From positions 3,534,001 through 3,598,000 of the forward strand of contig NZ_CP092891.1 in assembly GCF_026559675.1 (NCBI RefSeq): a stretch of 64,000 nucleotides of DNA. The letters are read 5' to 3'. Under the pieces are notes generated by a model. The model was not told where the DNA came from. It did no database searches and worked only from the letters and a program-made list of their open reading frames with translations. The position numbers were made by a program, and so were the translations under genes. Origin of the DNA: Microbacterium oxydans (GTDB lineage: Bacteria > Actinomycetota > Actinomycetes > Actinomycetales > Microbacteriaceae). Every line of letters starts with the position of its first letter. The stretch's first letter is position 1. Shown one piece after another: positions 17,798 through 26,223 of this stretch.

Positions 17798-18259
17798 TCA
17801 GCCCGCGGCGAGCGCAGGCAGCGCGACGCCGTGCAGCGCGTCCACCACGGGTGCCAGCTCGGGCTGGGCGGCCGCATCCTCGAGCACCTGCTCGAGAGCC
17901 GCGTCGTGGATCGGACGCGCACGTTCGTAGAGCTCGCGGCCCGCGGGGGTGAGCTCGGTGTAGATGCCGCGCCGGTCGTCGGCGCAGAGGATCCGCGTCA
18001 GGAGTCCGCGGTCCTCCAGGCGGTTCACCAGGCGGGTGGTGGCACTGGGGCTCAGGGCGGCGGCGCGGGCGAGCTGCTGCATGCGCATGTGCCACCCGTC
18101 CTGCCGGTCGAGCGCGTCCAGGACGGTGTACTCGACCACGGAGAGCTCGACGGCTTCGGCCAGGCTGCGCTCCAGCGCGGTCTCGATCAGGCCGTGCAGA
18201 GCCGCGAGCGTCCGCCAGCCCTGCGCACGCACCTCGACCGCGTCGTCACCGATACCCAT
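17798..18259 (-). CDS. MarR-family transcriptional regulator
   Basis: 153 residues. ATG at 18259 is chosen because GGAGG lies six bases upstream; the ATG at 18265 would touch it. The winged helix-turn-helix spans about 35-110 (LARAAALSPSATTRLVNRLEDRGLLTR, wing DDRRGIYTELTPAG). It is divergent from an MFS exporter gene across a short AT-rich gap with inverted repeats, the usual arrangement of a MarR repressor controlling an efflux pump induced by a phenolic or drug-like ligand. Confidence 0.93.
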   Translation of the reverse strand: MGIGDDAVEVRAQGWRTLAALHGLIETALERSLAEAVELSVVEYTVLDALDRQDGWHMRMQQLARAAALSPSATTRLVNRLEDRGLLTRILCADDRRGIYTELTPAGRELYERARPIHDAALEQVLEDAAAQPELAPVVDALHGVALPALAAG

Positions 18260-18290
18260 GGCCATCCTCCGAGATAGTTGCTTGCGCTGT

Positions 18291-18347
18291 ATACTTGCGT
18301 GTGCAATCATTGTCCTTCGACGCGCAATATGCCGCGTCTGCAAGTAT
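18291..18347. promoter_or_regulatory. Putative MarR operators between regulator and MFS exporter genes
   Basis: ATACTTGC (18291-18298) and its exact complement GCAAGTAT (18340-18347) are placed symmetrically, and TTGC-N4-GCAA (18295-18306) is a smaller palindrome. They sit in the 115-base divergent gap over the likely promoters, so MarR binding could shut both genes. Assigned by position and symmetry only. Confidence 0.5.
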
Positions 18348-18374
18348 CCCCTTCAATGTACCAGGAGAATCGTC

Positions 18375-19571
18375 ATGCCTCTAGGACTGATCGCCCTCGC
18401 CATCGGGGCGTTCGGCATCGGACTCACCGAGTTCGTCATCATGGGCCTGCTCCCCGAGGTCGCCCGCGACTTCGGCGTCACCGAGTCGGCCGCCGGCTGG
18501 CTCATCTCCGGCTATGCGCTCGCGGTCGTCGTGGGCGCCCTCGTCCTCACCGCCGCCGCCACCCGGCTGCCCAAGAAGCCCGTCCTGCTGGGCCTGATCG
18601 TGCTGTTCATCATCGGCAACGTCCTCACCGCCCTCGCCGACGACTACGGCGTCGCGATGCTGGGCCGCATCATCGCCGCCCTCTGCCACGGCGCGTTCTT
18701 CGGCATCGGATCGGTCGTCACGGCGGGCCTCGTCGCCCCCGAGAAGAAGGCCGGCGCCATCGCGATCATGTTCACGGGTCTCACGGCCGCGAACGTCTTC
18801 GGGGTCCCGTTCGGCACCTTCCTCGGCCAGGAGCTGGGCTGGCGCTCGACCTTCTGGGCCATCTCCGGCATCGGCGTGCTGGCCTTCATCGGCATCGCGG
18901 CACTCGTCCCGCGTCTCCCCCGCCCGACCGCGCAGGTCAGCCTCCGCACGGAACTGGCCGCCTTCCGCTCCGGTCAGGTGTGGTTCTCGCTCGTCGTCAC
19001 GATCCTCGCGTTCGGCGGCATGTTCGGCGCCTTCACCTACATCGCGTACACGCTCACCGAGGTCAGCGGCTTCGCGACCTCGGCCGTGCCGTGGCTTCTC
19101 GTGCTGTTCGGCGCCGGCCTCGTGCTCGGCAACTGGCTGGGCGGACGCCTGGCCGACCGCGCCATCGACCGCACGCTGGTCATCTTCATCAGCGCCCTGG
19201 TCGTCGTCCTCGCCCTGTTCGCGGTGTCTGCCCAGTCCGGCATCGCCACGATCGTCGCCCTGTTCCTCATGGGCGGCTTCGGCTTCGGCACGGTACCCGG
19301 CCTGCAGAGCCGTGTCATGCAGTACGCCGGCGGAGCGCCCACGCTCGCCTCCGGTGCGAACATCGGCGCCTTCAACGTCGGCAACGCCCTCGGCGCCTGG
19401 GCCGGCGGTGTCGGCATCTCGGCGGGCCTCGGCTACACCTCCCCGATCTGGATGGGCGCGATCCTCACGGCCGTCGCCCTCGTCGTGATGATCATCGCGG
19501 CGGCCCGCGGCCGGTCTGCGGGAGCGCAGCAGCCGGAGTCGACACCGACCACCGCGGTTCCCGTCGGCTGA
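18375..19571 (+). CDS. MFS efflux transporter (DHA1, AraJ/YdhP-like)
   Basis: 398 residues, ATG with AGGAGA upstream. Twelve membrane segments with the N-terminal family signature GIGLTEFVIMGLLPEVA, typical of the sugar-efflux/chloramphenicol-resistance branch of DHA1 antiporters, and a loop GGRLADRAIDR between segments. A divergent MarR gene suggests an inducible exporter of a toxic small molecule. The last 22 bases including the stop are tandemly duplicated downstream. Confidence 0.9.
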   Translation: MPLGLIALAIGAFGIGLTEFVIMGLLPEVARDFGVTESAAGWLISGYALAVVVGALVLTAAATRLPKKPVLLGLIVLFIIGNVLTALADDYGVAMLGRIIAALCHGAFFGIGSVVTAGLVAPEKKAGAIAIMFTGLTAANVFGVPFGTFLGQELGWRSTFWAISGIGVLAFIGIAALVPRLPRPTAQVSLRTELAAFRSGQVWFSLVVTILAFGGMFGAFTYIAYTLTEVSGFATSAVPWLLVLFGAGLVLGNWLGGRLADRAIDRTLVIFISALVVVLALFAVSAQSGIATIVALFLMGGFGFGTVPGLQSRVMQYAGGAPTLASGANIGAFNVGNALGAWAGGVGISAGLGYTSPIWMGAILTAVALVVMIIAAARGRSAGAQQPESTPTTAVPVG

Positions 19572-19600
19572 CCGCACGGGTTCCCGTCGGCTGACCGCAC
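19556..19600. repeat. 23-bp tandem duplication across the stop codon of the MFS gene
   Basis: Bases 19556-19577 are repeated exactly at 19579-19600 (22 bp identical, period 23). The first copy contains the last codons and TGA stop of the transporter; the second is non-coding. This looks like a recent slippage or duplication event that left the protein intact. Confidence 0.9.
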
Positions 19601-19611
19601 CGGCAGATGCA

Positions 19612-19647
19612 GAAGCGCCGCACCCTCCGAGGAGGGTACGGCGCTTC
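19612..19647. terminator. Bidirectional terminator between MFS transporter and aquaporin genes
   Basis: GAAGCGCCG (19612-19620) pairs with CGGCGCTTC (19639-19647). Inside, ACCCTCC (19622-19628) pairs with GGAGGGT (19631-19637) around a 2-base loop, with one C/A mismatch between the two stems. It lies between convergent genes and can serve both. Confidence 0.8.
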
Positions 19648-19663
19648 GTGCGTGCGGGGAGGG

Positions 19664-20314
19664 TTACTCCGCCGCCGCGATCTTCTTGGCGTCGTCCGTG
19701 TTCAGCAGACGGAACAGGATCGCGGCGATCACGGCACCGACGACCGGCGCGACGATGTAGAGCCACAGCGAGCTCCATGCGAAGTGGCCGCTGACCGACA
19801 GGCCGAGCGCGACGGCCGGGTTGAATCCGCCGCCCGAGATGGAGCCGACGGTCGCCGCACCGATGAACACGGTGGCACCGATCGCGAGGCCGTAGAACGA
19901 GTTGCCCGCGGTGTCCTTCGACGTGGCGGTGTTGAGCACGACCCACACGAGGATCAGCGTGAAGAGCGCCTCGACGAGGAACGCGGGGCCGACCTCGATG
20001 ACCATGGCCTTCTCACCGGCGGGCCAGACGGCGAGCGCGACGAGCGCGGCCACGGCGCCACCGACGAACTGGGCGATGAGGTAGGCGACGAAGTCGACGA
20101 CGCTGAGGCCGCCGCGCAAGAACACACCGACCGAGACGGCCGGGTTCAGGTGGGCGCCCGAGATGTGACCCGTCGAGTACACGAGCACCATCAGGGTGAA
20201 GCCGATCGCGAGCGGCGTCAGCGGGCTGCCGCTGTTGACCGCTGCGATGATCGCGAGGACGAAGAGGAAGGTGGCGATCGCTTCTGCGAGCGCCTTACGT
20301 GCGGTACCGGTCAT
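19664..20314 (-). CDS. MIP-family channel (aquaporin-like) with atypical selectivity filter
   Basis: 216 residues from ATG at 20314, with six membrane segments and two half-helices. The first NPA is in GAHLNPAVS (57-59) and the second in GGGFNPAVAL (165-167). In most aquaporins and glycerol facilitators the residue after the second NPA is the pore arginine; here it is valine 168. The channel may therefore be wider or pass a solute other than water or glycerol, which is inference. It is monocistronic, with a terminator just downstream and about 150 bases of upstream sequence to the next gene. Confidence 0.88.
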   Translation of the reverse strand: MTGTARKALAEAIATFLFVLAIIAAVNSGSPLTPLAIGFTLMVLVYSTGHISGAHLNPAVSVGVFLRGGLSVVDFVAYLIAQFVGGAVAALVALAVWPAGEKAMVIEVGPAFLVEALFTLILVWVVLNTATSKDTAGNSFYGLAIGATVFIGAATVGSISGGGFNPAVALGLSVSGHFAWSSLWLYIVAPVVGAVIAAILFRLLNTDDAKKIAAAE

Positions 20315-20464
20315 GAGAGTGCTCTTTTCGTTGGGGATTCGATGAGGCGGCCACCCGTCCGCCCGCGCACCCCGGCCGACGCACCCGCCTTGCGGCACTG
20401 ACGCTATCGGTGCGTACACCGGAATATCGGGAGCCGCGCGGAATTTCTGTGAATTCCCTGAACC

Positions 20465-22078
20465 CTAGGCGCGCGCTGCCATCGCGGCGATGTCCACGCC
20501 CCTCGGCAGCGCTCCGAACAAGCCGGGCACTCCTCCGAGGCGGGCGGCGATGAACCCCTCGGCGACTTCGGCCGGTGCGGTCCGCAGCAGCTGCGACGCC
20601 GACAGCGTGAGTGCGAGAGCCTCGACGAGCCGTCGCGCCGCGAGCTCGGGCATCGGATCATCTTCGAGCTCCGCGATCAGCGCCCGGGTGTGCATCAGGT
20701 GCACGTCGAAGCGCGCATCCGCTCCCCGCACCGTCGACACCTCGGCATCGAACGCCGCCAGGGACTCGGGCTCCCGGGCGATCGCGCGCAGCACGTCGAG
20801 CGCGATCACGTTGCCCGATCCCTCCCAGACCGCCATGACGGGCTGCTCGCGGTAGCGCATCTCCAGCGGCCAGTCCGTGGTGATGCCGTTGCCGCCCAGG
20901 CACTCCAGCGCCTCGGCGGCGTGAGCGGGAGCGCGCTTGCACACCCAGTACTTCATCACCGCGGTCGCGAGCCGACGGAAGGCCACCTCCTGCGTCGAGG
21001 CGTCGTCGTCGTAGGCGCGCGCCAGCCGCATCGCCACCGCGGTGCCGGCTTCGACCTCGAGCTGCAGGTCGGCGATCACCGCGGTCATCGCGGGCTGGTC
21101 GATCAGCGTGCGCCCGAACGCGGCGCGGTGCCGCACGTGCCAGGCGGCCTCGGCGACCCCCTGCCGCATCCCGGCGAGAGAGCCGAGCATCGAGTCGAGC
21201 CGCGTGCGCGTCACCATGTCGATGATCGTGCGCACCCCGCGCCCCTCCTCCCCGATGAGCGTCGCCTCGGCCTGCTCGTACTCCACCTCGCTGGAGGCGT
21301 TCGAGCGGTTGCCCAGCTTGTCCTTCAGGCGCTGGAACCGGAGCCCGTTGCGCGTGCCGTCCTCCCGCAGTCGCGGCATCAGGAAGCACGACAGCCCGCC
21401 CGGCGCCTGCGCGAGCACCAGGAACGCGTCCGACATCGGCGCGGAGCAGAACCACTTGTGACCCGTCAGCGCATACCGCCCGCCGCCGAGCGCGACCGCC
21501 GACGTGGTGTTCGCCCGCACGTCGGAGCCACCCTGCTTCTCGGTCATCGCCATGCCGAACAGCGCGCCGGGCTTGCCCGGGCGCAGCGCGGGGTCGTAGT
21601 CGCGCGACAGCAGTCGCGGCATCCACTCCGCCGCGAGCTGCGGATGCTGCGCGATCACGGGCACGGCGGAGTGCGTCATCGACACCGGACAGGCATGCCC
21701 CGGCTCGATCTGCGCGTAGAGCATGAAGGTGGCCGCCCGGGCCGCGCTCGCACCGGGACGCGGGGCGGCGAACGCAGCGGTGTGCGCCCCGTCGGCGACC
21801 GCCGCGCCGATCACCCGGTGGTACGCCGGGTCATACTCGACCTCGTCCCAGCGCTCGCCCCAGCGATCGTGCGTGTGCAGGACGGGCTCGTGCCGGTTCG
21901 CCCGCCGGGCATCGTCCTGGAAGTCGGCGGATCCGACGCGACGGCCGATCCCGTGCAGACTCTCGGCCGCCCAGCCGGCACCCTGCTGCTGCACCGCCTC
22001 GACCAGCGCGACGTTCGCCCCGAACTCGTCGACGTCGACGCGCGGCGGGGCCTGATTGAAGACGGTGTGCGTGCTCAC
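20465..22078 (-). CDS. AidB-like acyl-CoA dehydrogenase family flavoprotein
   Basis: 537 residues from GTG at 22078, matching the length of E. coli AidB (about 540). AidB binds FAD and DNA and is part of the alkylation response; its substrate is unknown. Visible family motifs are FGMAMTEKQGGSDVRANT (FAD-binding region), GHKWFCSAPMSDAF and the late block ALECLGGNGITTDWPLEMRYREQ; a C-terminal helical domain follows. It is divergent from an APC permease gene and not next to ada or alkB. A 3-methyladenine glycosylase gene lies 13 kb away. Confidence 0.85.
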   Translation of the reverse strand: MSTHTVFNQAPPRVDVDEFGANVALVEAVQQQGAGWAAESLHGIGRRVGSADFQDDARRANRHEPVLHTHDRWGERWDEVEYDPAYHRVIGAAVADGAHTAAFAAPRPGASAARAATFMLYAQIEPGHACPVSMTHSAVPVIAQHPQLAAEWMPRLLSRDYDPALRPGKPGALFGMAMTEKQGGSDVRANTTSAVALGGGRYALTGHKWFCSAPMSDAFLVLAQAPGGLSCFLMPRLREDGTRNGLRFQRLKDKLGNRSNASSEVEYEQAEATLIGEEGRGVRTIIDMVTRTRLDSMLGSLAGMRQGVAEAAWHVRHRAAFGRTLIDQPAMTAVIADLQLEVEAGTAVAMRLARAYDDDASTQEVAFRRLATAVMKYWVCKRAPAHAAEALECLGGNGITTDWPLEMRYREQPVMAVWEGSGNVIALDVLRAIAREPESLAAFDAEVSTVRGADARFDVHLMHTRALIAELEDDPMPELAARRLVEALALTLSASQLLRTAPAEVAEGFIAARLGGVPGLFGALPRGVDIAAMAARA

Positions 22079-22192
22079 GATGCTCCGGATCAAATCACGG
22101 ATGCCCCGCCGGAGCAATGGGCGACCCGGGTGCGGGGCGAGGATGTCAACCCCGTGGCCGGTTCTCGCGCGCGCCCGTAGCGTGCAGGAGTG

Positions 22193-23575
22193 ATGACAGA
22201 GACCGCGCCGCGCGCCGATGATCCGACCCGGCTGCGCAGAGCGATCACCGGGCCGCTCCTGTTCGCCTTCATCCTCGGCGATGTCCTGGGCGCCGGCATC
22301 TACGCCCTGATGGGGGTGCTGTCGGCGAAGGTCGGCGGGATGCTGTGGGCGCCCCTCCTGCTGGCCCTGCTGCTCGCGCTGCTCACCGCCGGCTCCTATG
22401 CGGAGCTCGTGACGAAGTACCCGCGCGCCGGAGGCGCCGCCGTCTTCGCGGAGCGGGCGTTCCACAGTCCCCTCGTCTCGTTCCTCGTCGGGTTCAGCAT
22501 GCTCGCGGCCGGAGTGACGAGCGCCGCCGGGCTCGCCATCGCCTTCGCGGGCGATTACCTGAGCACGTTCATCGACCTGCCGACCATCCCGGTCGCGATC
22601 GTCTTCCTCGCGGTCGTCGCCCTGCTGAACGCCCGCGGCATCCGCGAGTCGATGGGTGCGAACCTGGTGATGACGGCGATCGAGCTCAGCGGACTGGTCA
22701 TCGTCGTCGCGGTGGTGGCGATCTTCGTCGGCGGCGGAGGCGGAGACCTCTCCCGGGTGGCCGAGGCACCGGAGGGAACGAGCGTCGCCGTGGCCGTGCT
22801 CTCCGGCGCGGTCATCGCGTACTACTCGTTCGTCGGCTTCGAGACCTCCGCGAACATGATCGAAGAGGTGAAGGACCCGCGTCGCACCTACCCGCGCGCA
22901 CTGTTCGGCGCCCTCGCCACCGCCGGAGCGGTCTACGTCCTGGTCGGACTCGCGAGCTCGATCGCCCTGCCTCCCTCCGAGCTGCAGGAGTCGAGCGGCC
23001 CTCTGCTCGCCGTCGTCGAGGCGACCGGGGTCAGCATCCCCTCCTGGCTGTTCAGCCTCATCGCGCTCGTCGCCGTCGCGAACGGCGCCCTGCTGACGAT
23101 GATCATGGTCAGCCGCCTCACCTACGGCATGGCCGAGCAGGGTCTGCTGCCCGCGGGCCTCGGTCGCGTGCTCCCGAAGCGGAAGACCCCGTGGGTGGCG
23201 ATCCTCACCACCACGCTCGTCGCGATGGGTCTGACGCTCGTCGGCGACCTGGCCACGCTCGCCGAGACGGTCGTCCTGCTGCTGCTCGTCGTCTTCCTCA
23301 GCGTGAACGTCTCGGTCCTGGTGCTGCGCCGGGACCACGTCGACAACGACCACTTCCGCGTGTGGACCTTCGTCCCGGTGCTCGGCGTCGCCTCCTGCAT
23401 CCTGCTGCTCACCCAGCAGCGGCCGGTCGTGTGGCTCTTCGGCGCGATCCTGATCGCGGTCGGCGGCGTGCTGTACGTGCTGGCGCGCTGGGGCAGGAAG
23501 CACGCCGAGAAGCGGAACACCCACCCCGACGGCGACCCCGTCGACAACCAGAAGGAGTCCCATGAGCACGCCTGA
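22193..23575 (+). CDS. APC-family amino acid permease
   Basis: 460 residues from ATG at 22193 (a GTG directly before it is possible; the AGGAG is very close to both). About 12 membrane segments. The family block FVGFETSANMIEEVKDPRRT (about 218-237) is clear. The hydrophilic C-terminal tail is rich in K, H and D. The 3' end overlaps a small downstream gene by 14 bases. It resembles cationic-amino-acid or broad APC porters; substrate unknown. Confidence 0.9.
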   Translation: MTETAPRADDPTRLRRAITGPLLFAFILGDVLGAGIYALMGVLSAKVGGMLWAPLLLALLLALLTAGSYAELVTKYPRAGGAAVFAERAFHSPLVSFLVGFSMLAAGVTSAAGLAIAFAGDYLSTFIDLPTIPVAIVFLAVVALLNARGIRESMGANLVMTAIELSGLVIVVAVVAIFVGGGGGDLSRVAEAPEGTSVAVAVLSGAVIAYYSFVGFETSANMIEEVKDPRRTYPRALFGALATAGAVYVLVGLASSIALPPSELQESSGPLLAVVEATGVSIPSWLFSLIALVAVANGALLTMIMVSRLTYGMAEQGLLPAGLGRVLPKRKTPWVAILTTTLVAMGLTLVGDLATLAETVVLLLLVVFLSVNVSVLVLRRDHVDNDHFRVWTFVPVLGVASCILLLTQQRPVVWLFGAILIAVGGVLYVLARWGRKHAEKRNTHPDGDPVDNQKESHEHA

Positions 23576-23777
23576 GCACACGCCCGACGAGGAGATGACG
23601 AGCGCCGAGAAGCGTCACGATCAGCTGACCTCCGCACCGGATGCGACCGAGGCCGACGCCGCGCCCCGCATCGAGGTCACCGAGCACGAGGGCAACACGC
23701 GCATCGACATCGCTCCGGAGGCGCCGGTGCGACCGGGACCCGGTCCCGGCATGCCCGAGGCCGATCCCGAGGACTGA
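23562..23777 (+). CDS. Small acidic hydrophilic protein, function unknown
   Basis: 71 residues, ATG preceded by AAGGAG and overlapping the end of the permease gene, so probably translationally coupled. Composition is rich in E, D, P and T with no hydrophobic segment, so probably disordered. A middle part (RIEVTEHEGNTRIDI) could form two short strands. No family recognised. The good ribosome binding site and coupling support expression; it may be an accessory of the permease, which is a guess. Confidence 0.55.
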   Translation: MSTPEHTPDEEMTSAEKRHDQLTSAPDATEADAAPRIEVTEHEGNTRIDIAPEAPVRPGPGPGMPEADPED

Positions 23778-23783
23778 GTCCGG

Positions 23784-24800
23784 CTACAGCCAGCCCTTGC
23801 GCTTGAACGCCGCGTACAGGGCGAAGCCCAGCGCGACCATCATGCCGACCGCCATGGGATAGCCGAGCAGCCAGTGCAGCTCGGGCATGTGGTCGAAGTT
23901 CATGCCGTAGATCGTTCCGACGAGCGTGGGGGCGAACAGGATGGCCGCCCACCCGGAGATCTTCTTGACCTCGTCGTTCTGGCGGATGCTGAGCTCCGTC
24001 ATCCGCCGCATCTCCTCGTTCTGGCGACGGGCCACGATCGTCGACTCGACCGTGAGGGCGTTGTCGAGCACCGTGCGGAAGGTCGTGGCGCGGTCGCTGA
24101 CCCGCAGCGTGTGATCGAGCACGTCGCGCAGGTACCGCTGCAGCTCCTCGCTCACCCGGTACTTGTCCGATCCGCGCAGCAGTGCCTCCAGCATCCCGGA
24201 CAGGGGCTGCGTCGCCCGCTGGAAGTCGATGACCTCCCTGCCCAGGTCGTAGATGCGCTGCGTGGCGTCGGTGTCCTCCTCGAACAGCTGGCTCTCGATC
24301 TCGTCGATGTCGTTCTCGAGGCCGGCGAGGACCGGCGCGTACTCGTCGACGACCTCGTCGAGGATGGCGTAGAGCACCGCTTCGGGGCCGTGCGCGAGTA
24401 GGCCGGGGTCACCCTCCAGGCGGCGTCGCACGCGTCCGAGGTCTGGCGACTCGGCGTGCCGGATCGTCACCACGAAGTCGGGGCCGACGAGCACGTGCAC
24501 CTCGCCGAACTCGACCTCCTCGACATCGTCGAGGTAGCGGGCCGGGCGCAGCACCATGAACAGCACGTCGCCGTAGCGTTCGAGCTTGGAGCGCTGATGG
24601 CCGGAGAGGGCGTCCTCGACGACGAGCGCGTGGATGCCGAACTCGTCGGCGACCTCGCGGATCTCCTCCTCGCTGGGCCGGTAGAGGCCGATCCAGCTCA
24701 TCCCGCCGCGTTCCCGCATGCGCTCGAAGGTCTCGCTCAGGCTCTGCGGATTCTCGGTGCGGACGCCGTCCACGTAGATCGCGTTGTCGATGATCGCCAT
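23784..24800 (-). CDS. corA: CorA-family magnesium/cobalt transporter
   Basis: 338 residues. A long cytoplasmic alpha/beta and helical funnel (1-275) is followed by two C-terminal membrane segments joined by a short loop. The signature YGMNF (GMN at 299-301) at the end of the first segment is the ion-selectivity motif. The basic end KRKGWL is usual. The pentameric channel sits in the cell membrane. It is convergent with the small gene before it and stands alone. Confidence 0.95.
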   Translation of the reverse strand: MAIIDNAIYVDGVRTENPQSLSETFERMRERGGMSWIGLYRPSEEEIREVADEFGIHALVVEDALSGHQRSKLERYGDVLFMVLRPARYLDDVEEVEFGEVHVLVGPDFVVTIRHAESPDLGRVRRRLEGDPGLLAHGPEAVLYAILDEVVDEYAPVLAGLENDIDEIESQLFEEDTDATQRIYDLGREVIDFQRATQPLSGMLEALLRGSDKYRVSEELQRYLRDVLDHTLRVSDRATTFRTVLDNALTVESTIVARRQNEEMRRMTELSIRQNDEVKKISGWAAILFAPTLVGTIYGMNFDHMPELHWLLGYPMAVGMMVALGFALYAAFKRKGWL

Positions 24801-24846
24801 CGTCGCCGCCTTTCCGCCGACCGGCGTCTCTCCGGTCAGCCGCTGA

Positions 24847-26127
24847 TCACCCCGCCGGCGGGACGCAGGCGAGCGCGGAGTCCGTGATCCCCTTGTGGTA
24901 CTGCTCCGCCGTGAACGGAAGGCCGAACTCCGGAGCGGTCTGGCCGGACGCGGCGGGCGCCTTCGATGCGATCGCCGCGAGCTCCCAGGAGAGCTGCTGG
25001 GCGAACCGCGACCCCATGGTGGAGTCGTTCAGCACGACGGCCACCGTGAATCCCGTCGCCGGATCCGAGTACGCCGAGGTGGCATAGCCGGGAACCCAGC
25101 CGTGCTGGCCGATCATCGAGCCCACGAGATAGGCGCCGCCGGTCGCCTGATACCAGGAGGGGCTCTTCGCGCTGGCCGGAAGCGGTGTGCCGAAGCGGTC
25201 GGGCTTCTCCTTCGTGCGCAGCGCCTGCTGCGCCTCCGCTTGGATGTAGCGGCCGAGGTCGTTGATGGTCGACACGACGCCGGAGTCCGTGTAGCCGGTG
25301 GTGGAGGAGATCTTGCTGATGTCGACCGGGGCGGCGCAGGTGAATCCGCCCTCGACGGCCGGCATGTAGTGCCCCTTCATCGGATCGGCACCGGGTGCCG
25401 CGGGCGCCGGGTCGGGAAGCGACGTGTCGGCCAGATCGAGCGGGTCCGTGACGTACTTCGCGATGAGCTCGGACGCCGTCAGGCCGGAGGCGCGCTCCAG
25501 GGCGAGGCCGAGGATGAGGTACCCCGCGTCGGAGTCGCGGTAGGTGGTGTGCGGCGCGACACCGGGCCGCGAGAGCCCGTAGCCGGCCAGCTCCAGGGGA
25601 GCCCAGACGCGCTCCGGCGTGTTCATCCAGGCCGACTTGACGGTTGCCTCGGAGGATCCGGCGCCGCTCGTGCCGTTGCACAGGTCGAGGAGGGTGATGT
25701 CCTTCATGGTGTTGCCGACGCCGGAGACGTACTTCGGGACGAGGGCGTCGAGCTTGACCGTGCCCTCGTCGGCGAGCGCGTAGAGCACGTCGCACGTCAT
25801 CAGCCGGGTCACGTCGGCGATGCGGAACGACATGTCGGTGGTCAGCTCGCCCCCGCCGTCGCGATCCTGCGTGCCGACCGCGGTCACCCAGCTCCCGCTC
25901 CACGGCGCCCAGACCCCGACGATCGCTCCGGACGCACCGGACGCGGCGAGCGCGTTGTCGACCGCGGACTGCATGGTCGCGACCATGTCGTCGGGCAGCG
26001 CACCGTCGACCTGGGCCGGTGGAGTGTAGGTGAAGGAGTCTTCGGAGGAGCATCCGGTGAGGACGAGAGCGAGCACGGCCGCACTGGCCGCAGCGGCGCG
26101 CCAGCGGCGCGACGAGAGAAGCTGCAT
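24847..26127 (-). CDS. Serine beta-lactamase-fold (class C / D,D-peptidase-like) lipoprotein with degenerate catalytic motif
   Basis: 426 residues from ATG at 26127. Signal with lipobox LTGC (C26) anchors it outside the cell. The chain aligns by motif to class C beta-lactamase/penicillin-binding proteins, but the SxxK position in FRIADVTRLMT reads D105-V-T-R108 instead of S-x-x-K. The second motif (HTTYRDSDAGYLILG) keeps the tyrosine, and a late GQHGWVPGY replaces the HxG region. Without serine and lysine it is unlikely to acylate a substrate, so it may bind rather than cleave. Single gene, divergent from DUF2470. Confidence 0.82.
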   Translation of the reverse strand: MQLLSSRRWRAAAASAAVLALVLTGCSSEDSFTYTPPAQVDGALPDDMVATMQSAVDNALAASGASGAIVGVWAPWSGSWVTAVGTQDRDGGGELTTDMSFRIADVTRLMTCDVLYALADEGTVKLDALVPKYVSGVGNTMKDITLLDLCNGTSGAGSSEATVKSAWMNTPERVWAPLELAGYGLSRPGVAPHTTYRDSDAGYLILGLALERASGLTASELIAKYVTDPLDLADTSLPDPAPAAPGADPMKGHYMPAVEGGFTCAAPVDISKISSTTGYTDSGVVSTINDLGRYIQAEAQQALRTKEKPDRFGTPLPASAKSPSWYQATGGAYLVGSMIGQHGWVPGYATSAYSDPATGFTVAVVLNDSTMGSRFAQQLSWELAAIASKAPAASGQTAPEFGLPFTAEQYHKGITDSALACVPPAG

Positions 26128-26223
26128 GAAGGTACCCCCGAGGATGTGTCTCCCGAGTCTAGAACGCGGATCCTGAAAGTCGGCACCGTGCCGGGCTCCG
26201 CGCGGCCCGCGTAGGGTGTCATC

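Noticed and set aside
20440..20457. GGAATT-N6-AATTCC inverted repeat downstream of the AidB-like gene
   Set aside because: Short arms, no relation to a promoter with a known regulator; could be a weak terminator stem but too AT-rich to call.
20465..23581. Apparent 1038-residue minus-strand protein
   Set aside because: Only the part below 22078 is the AidB-like protein. The upstream extension is antisense to the APC permease gene and has shadow-type composition; a good GTG start exists at 22078.
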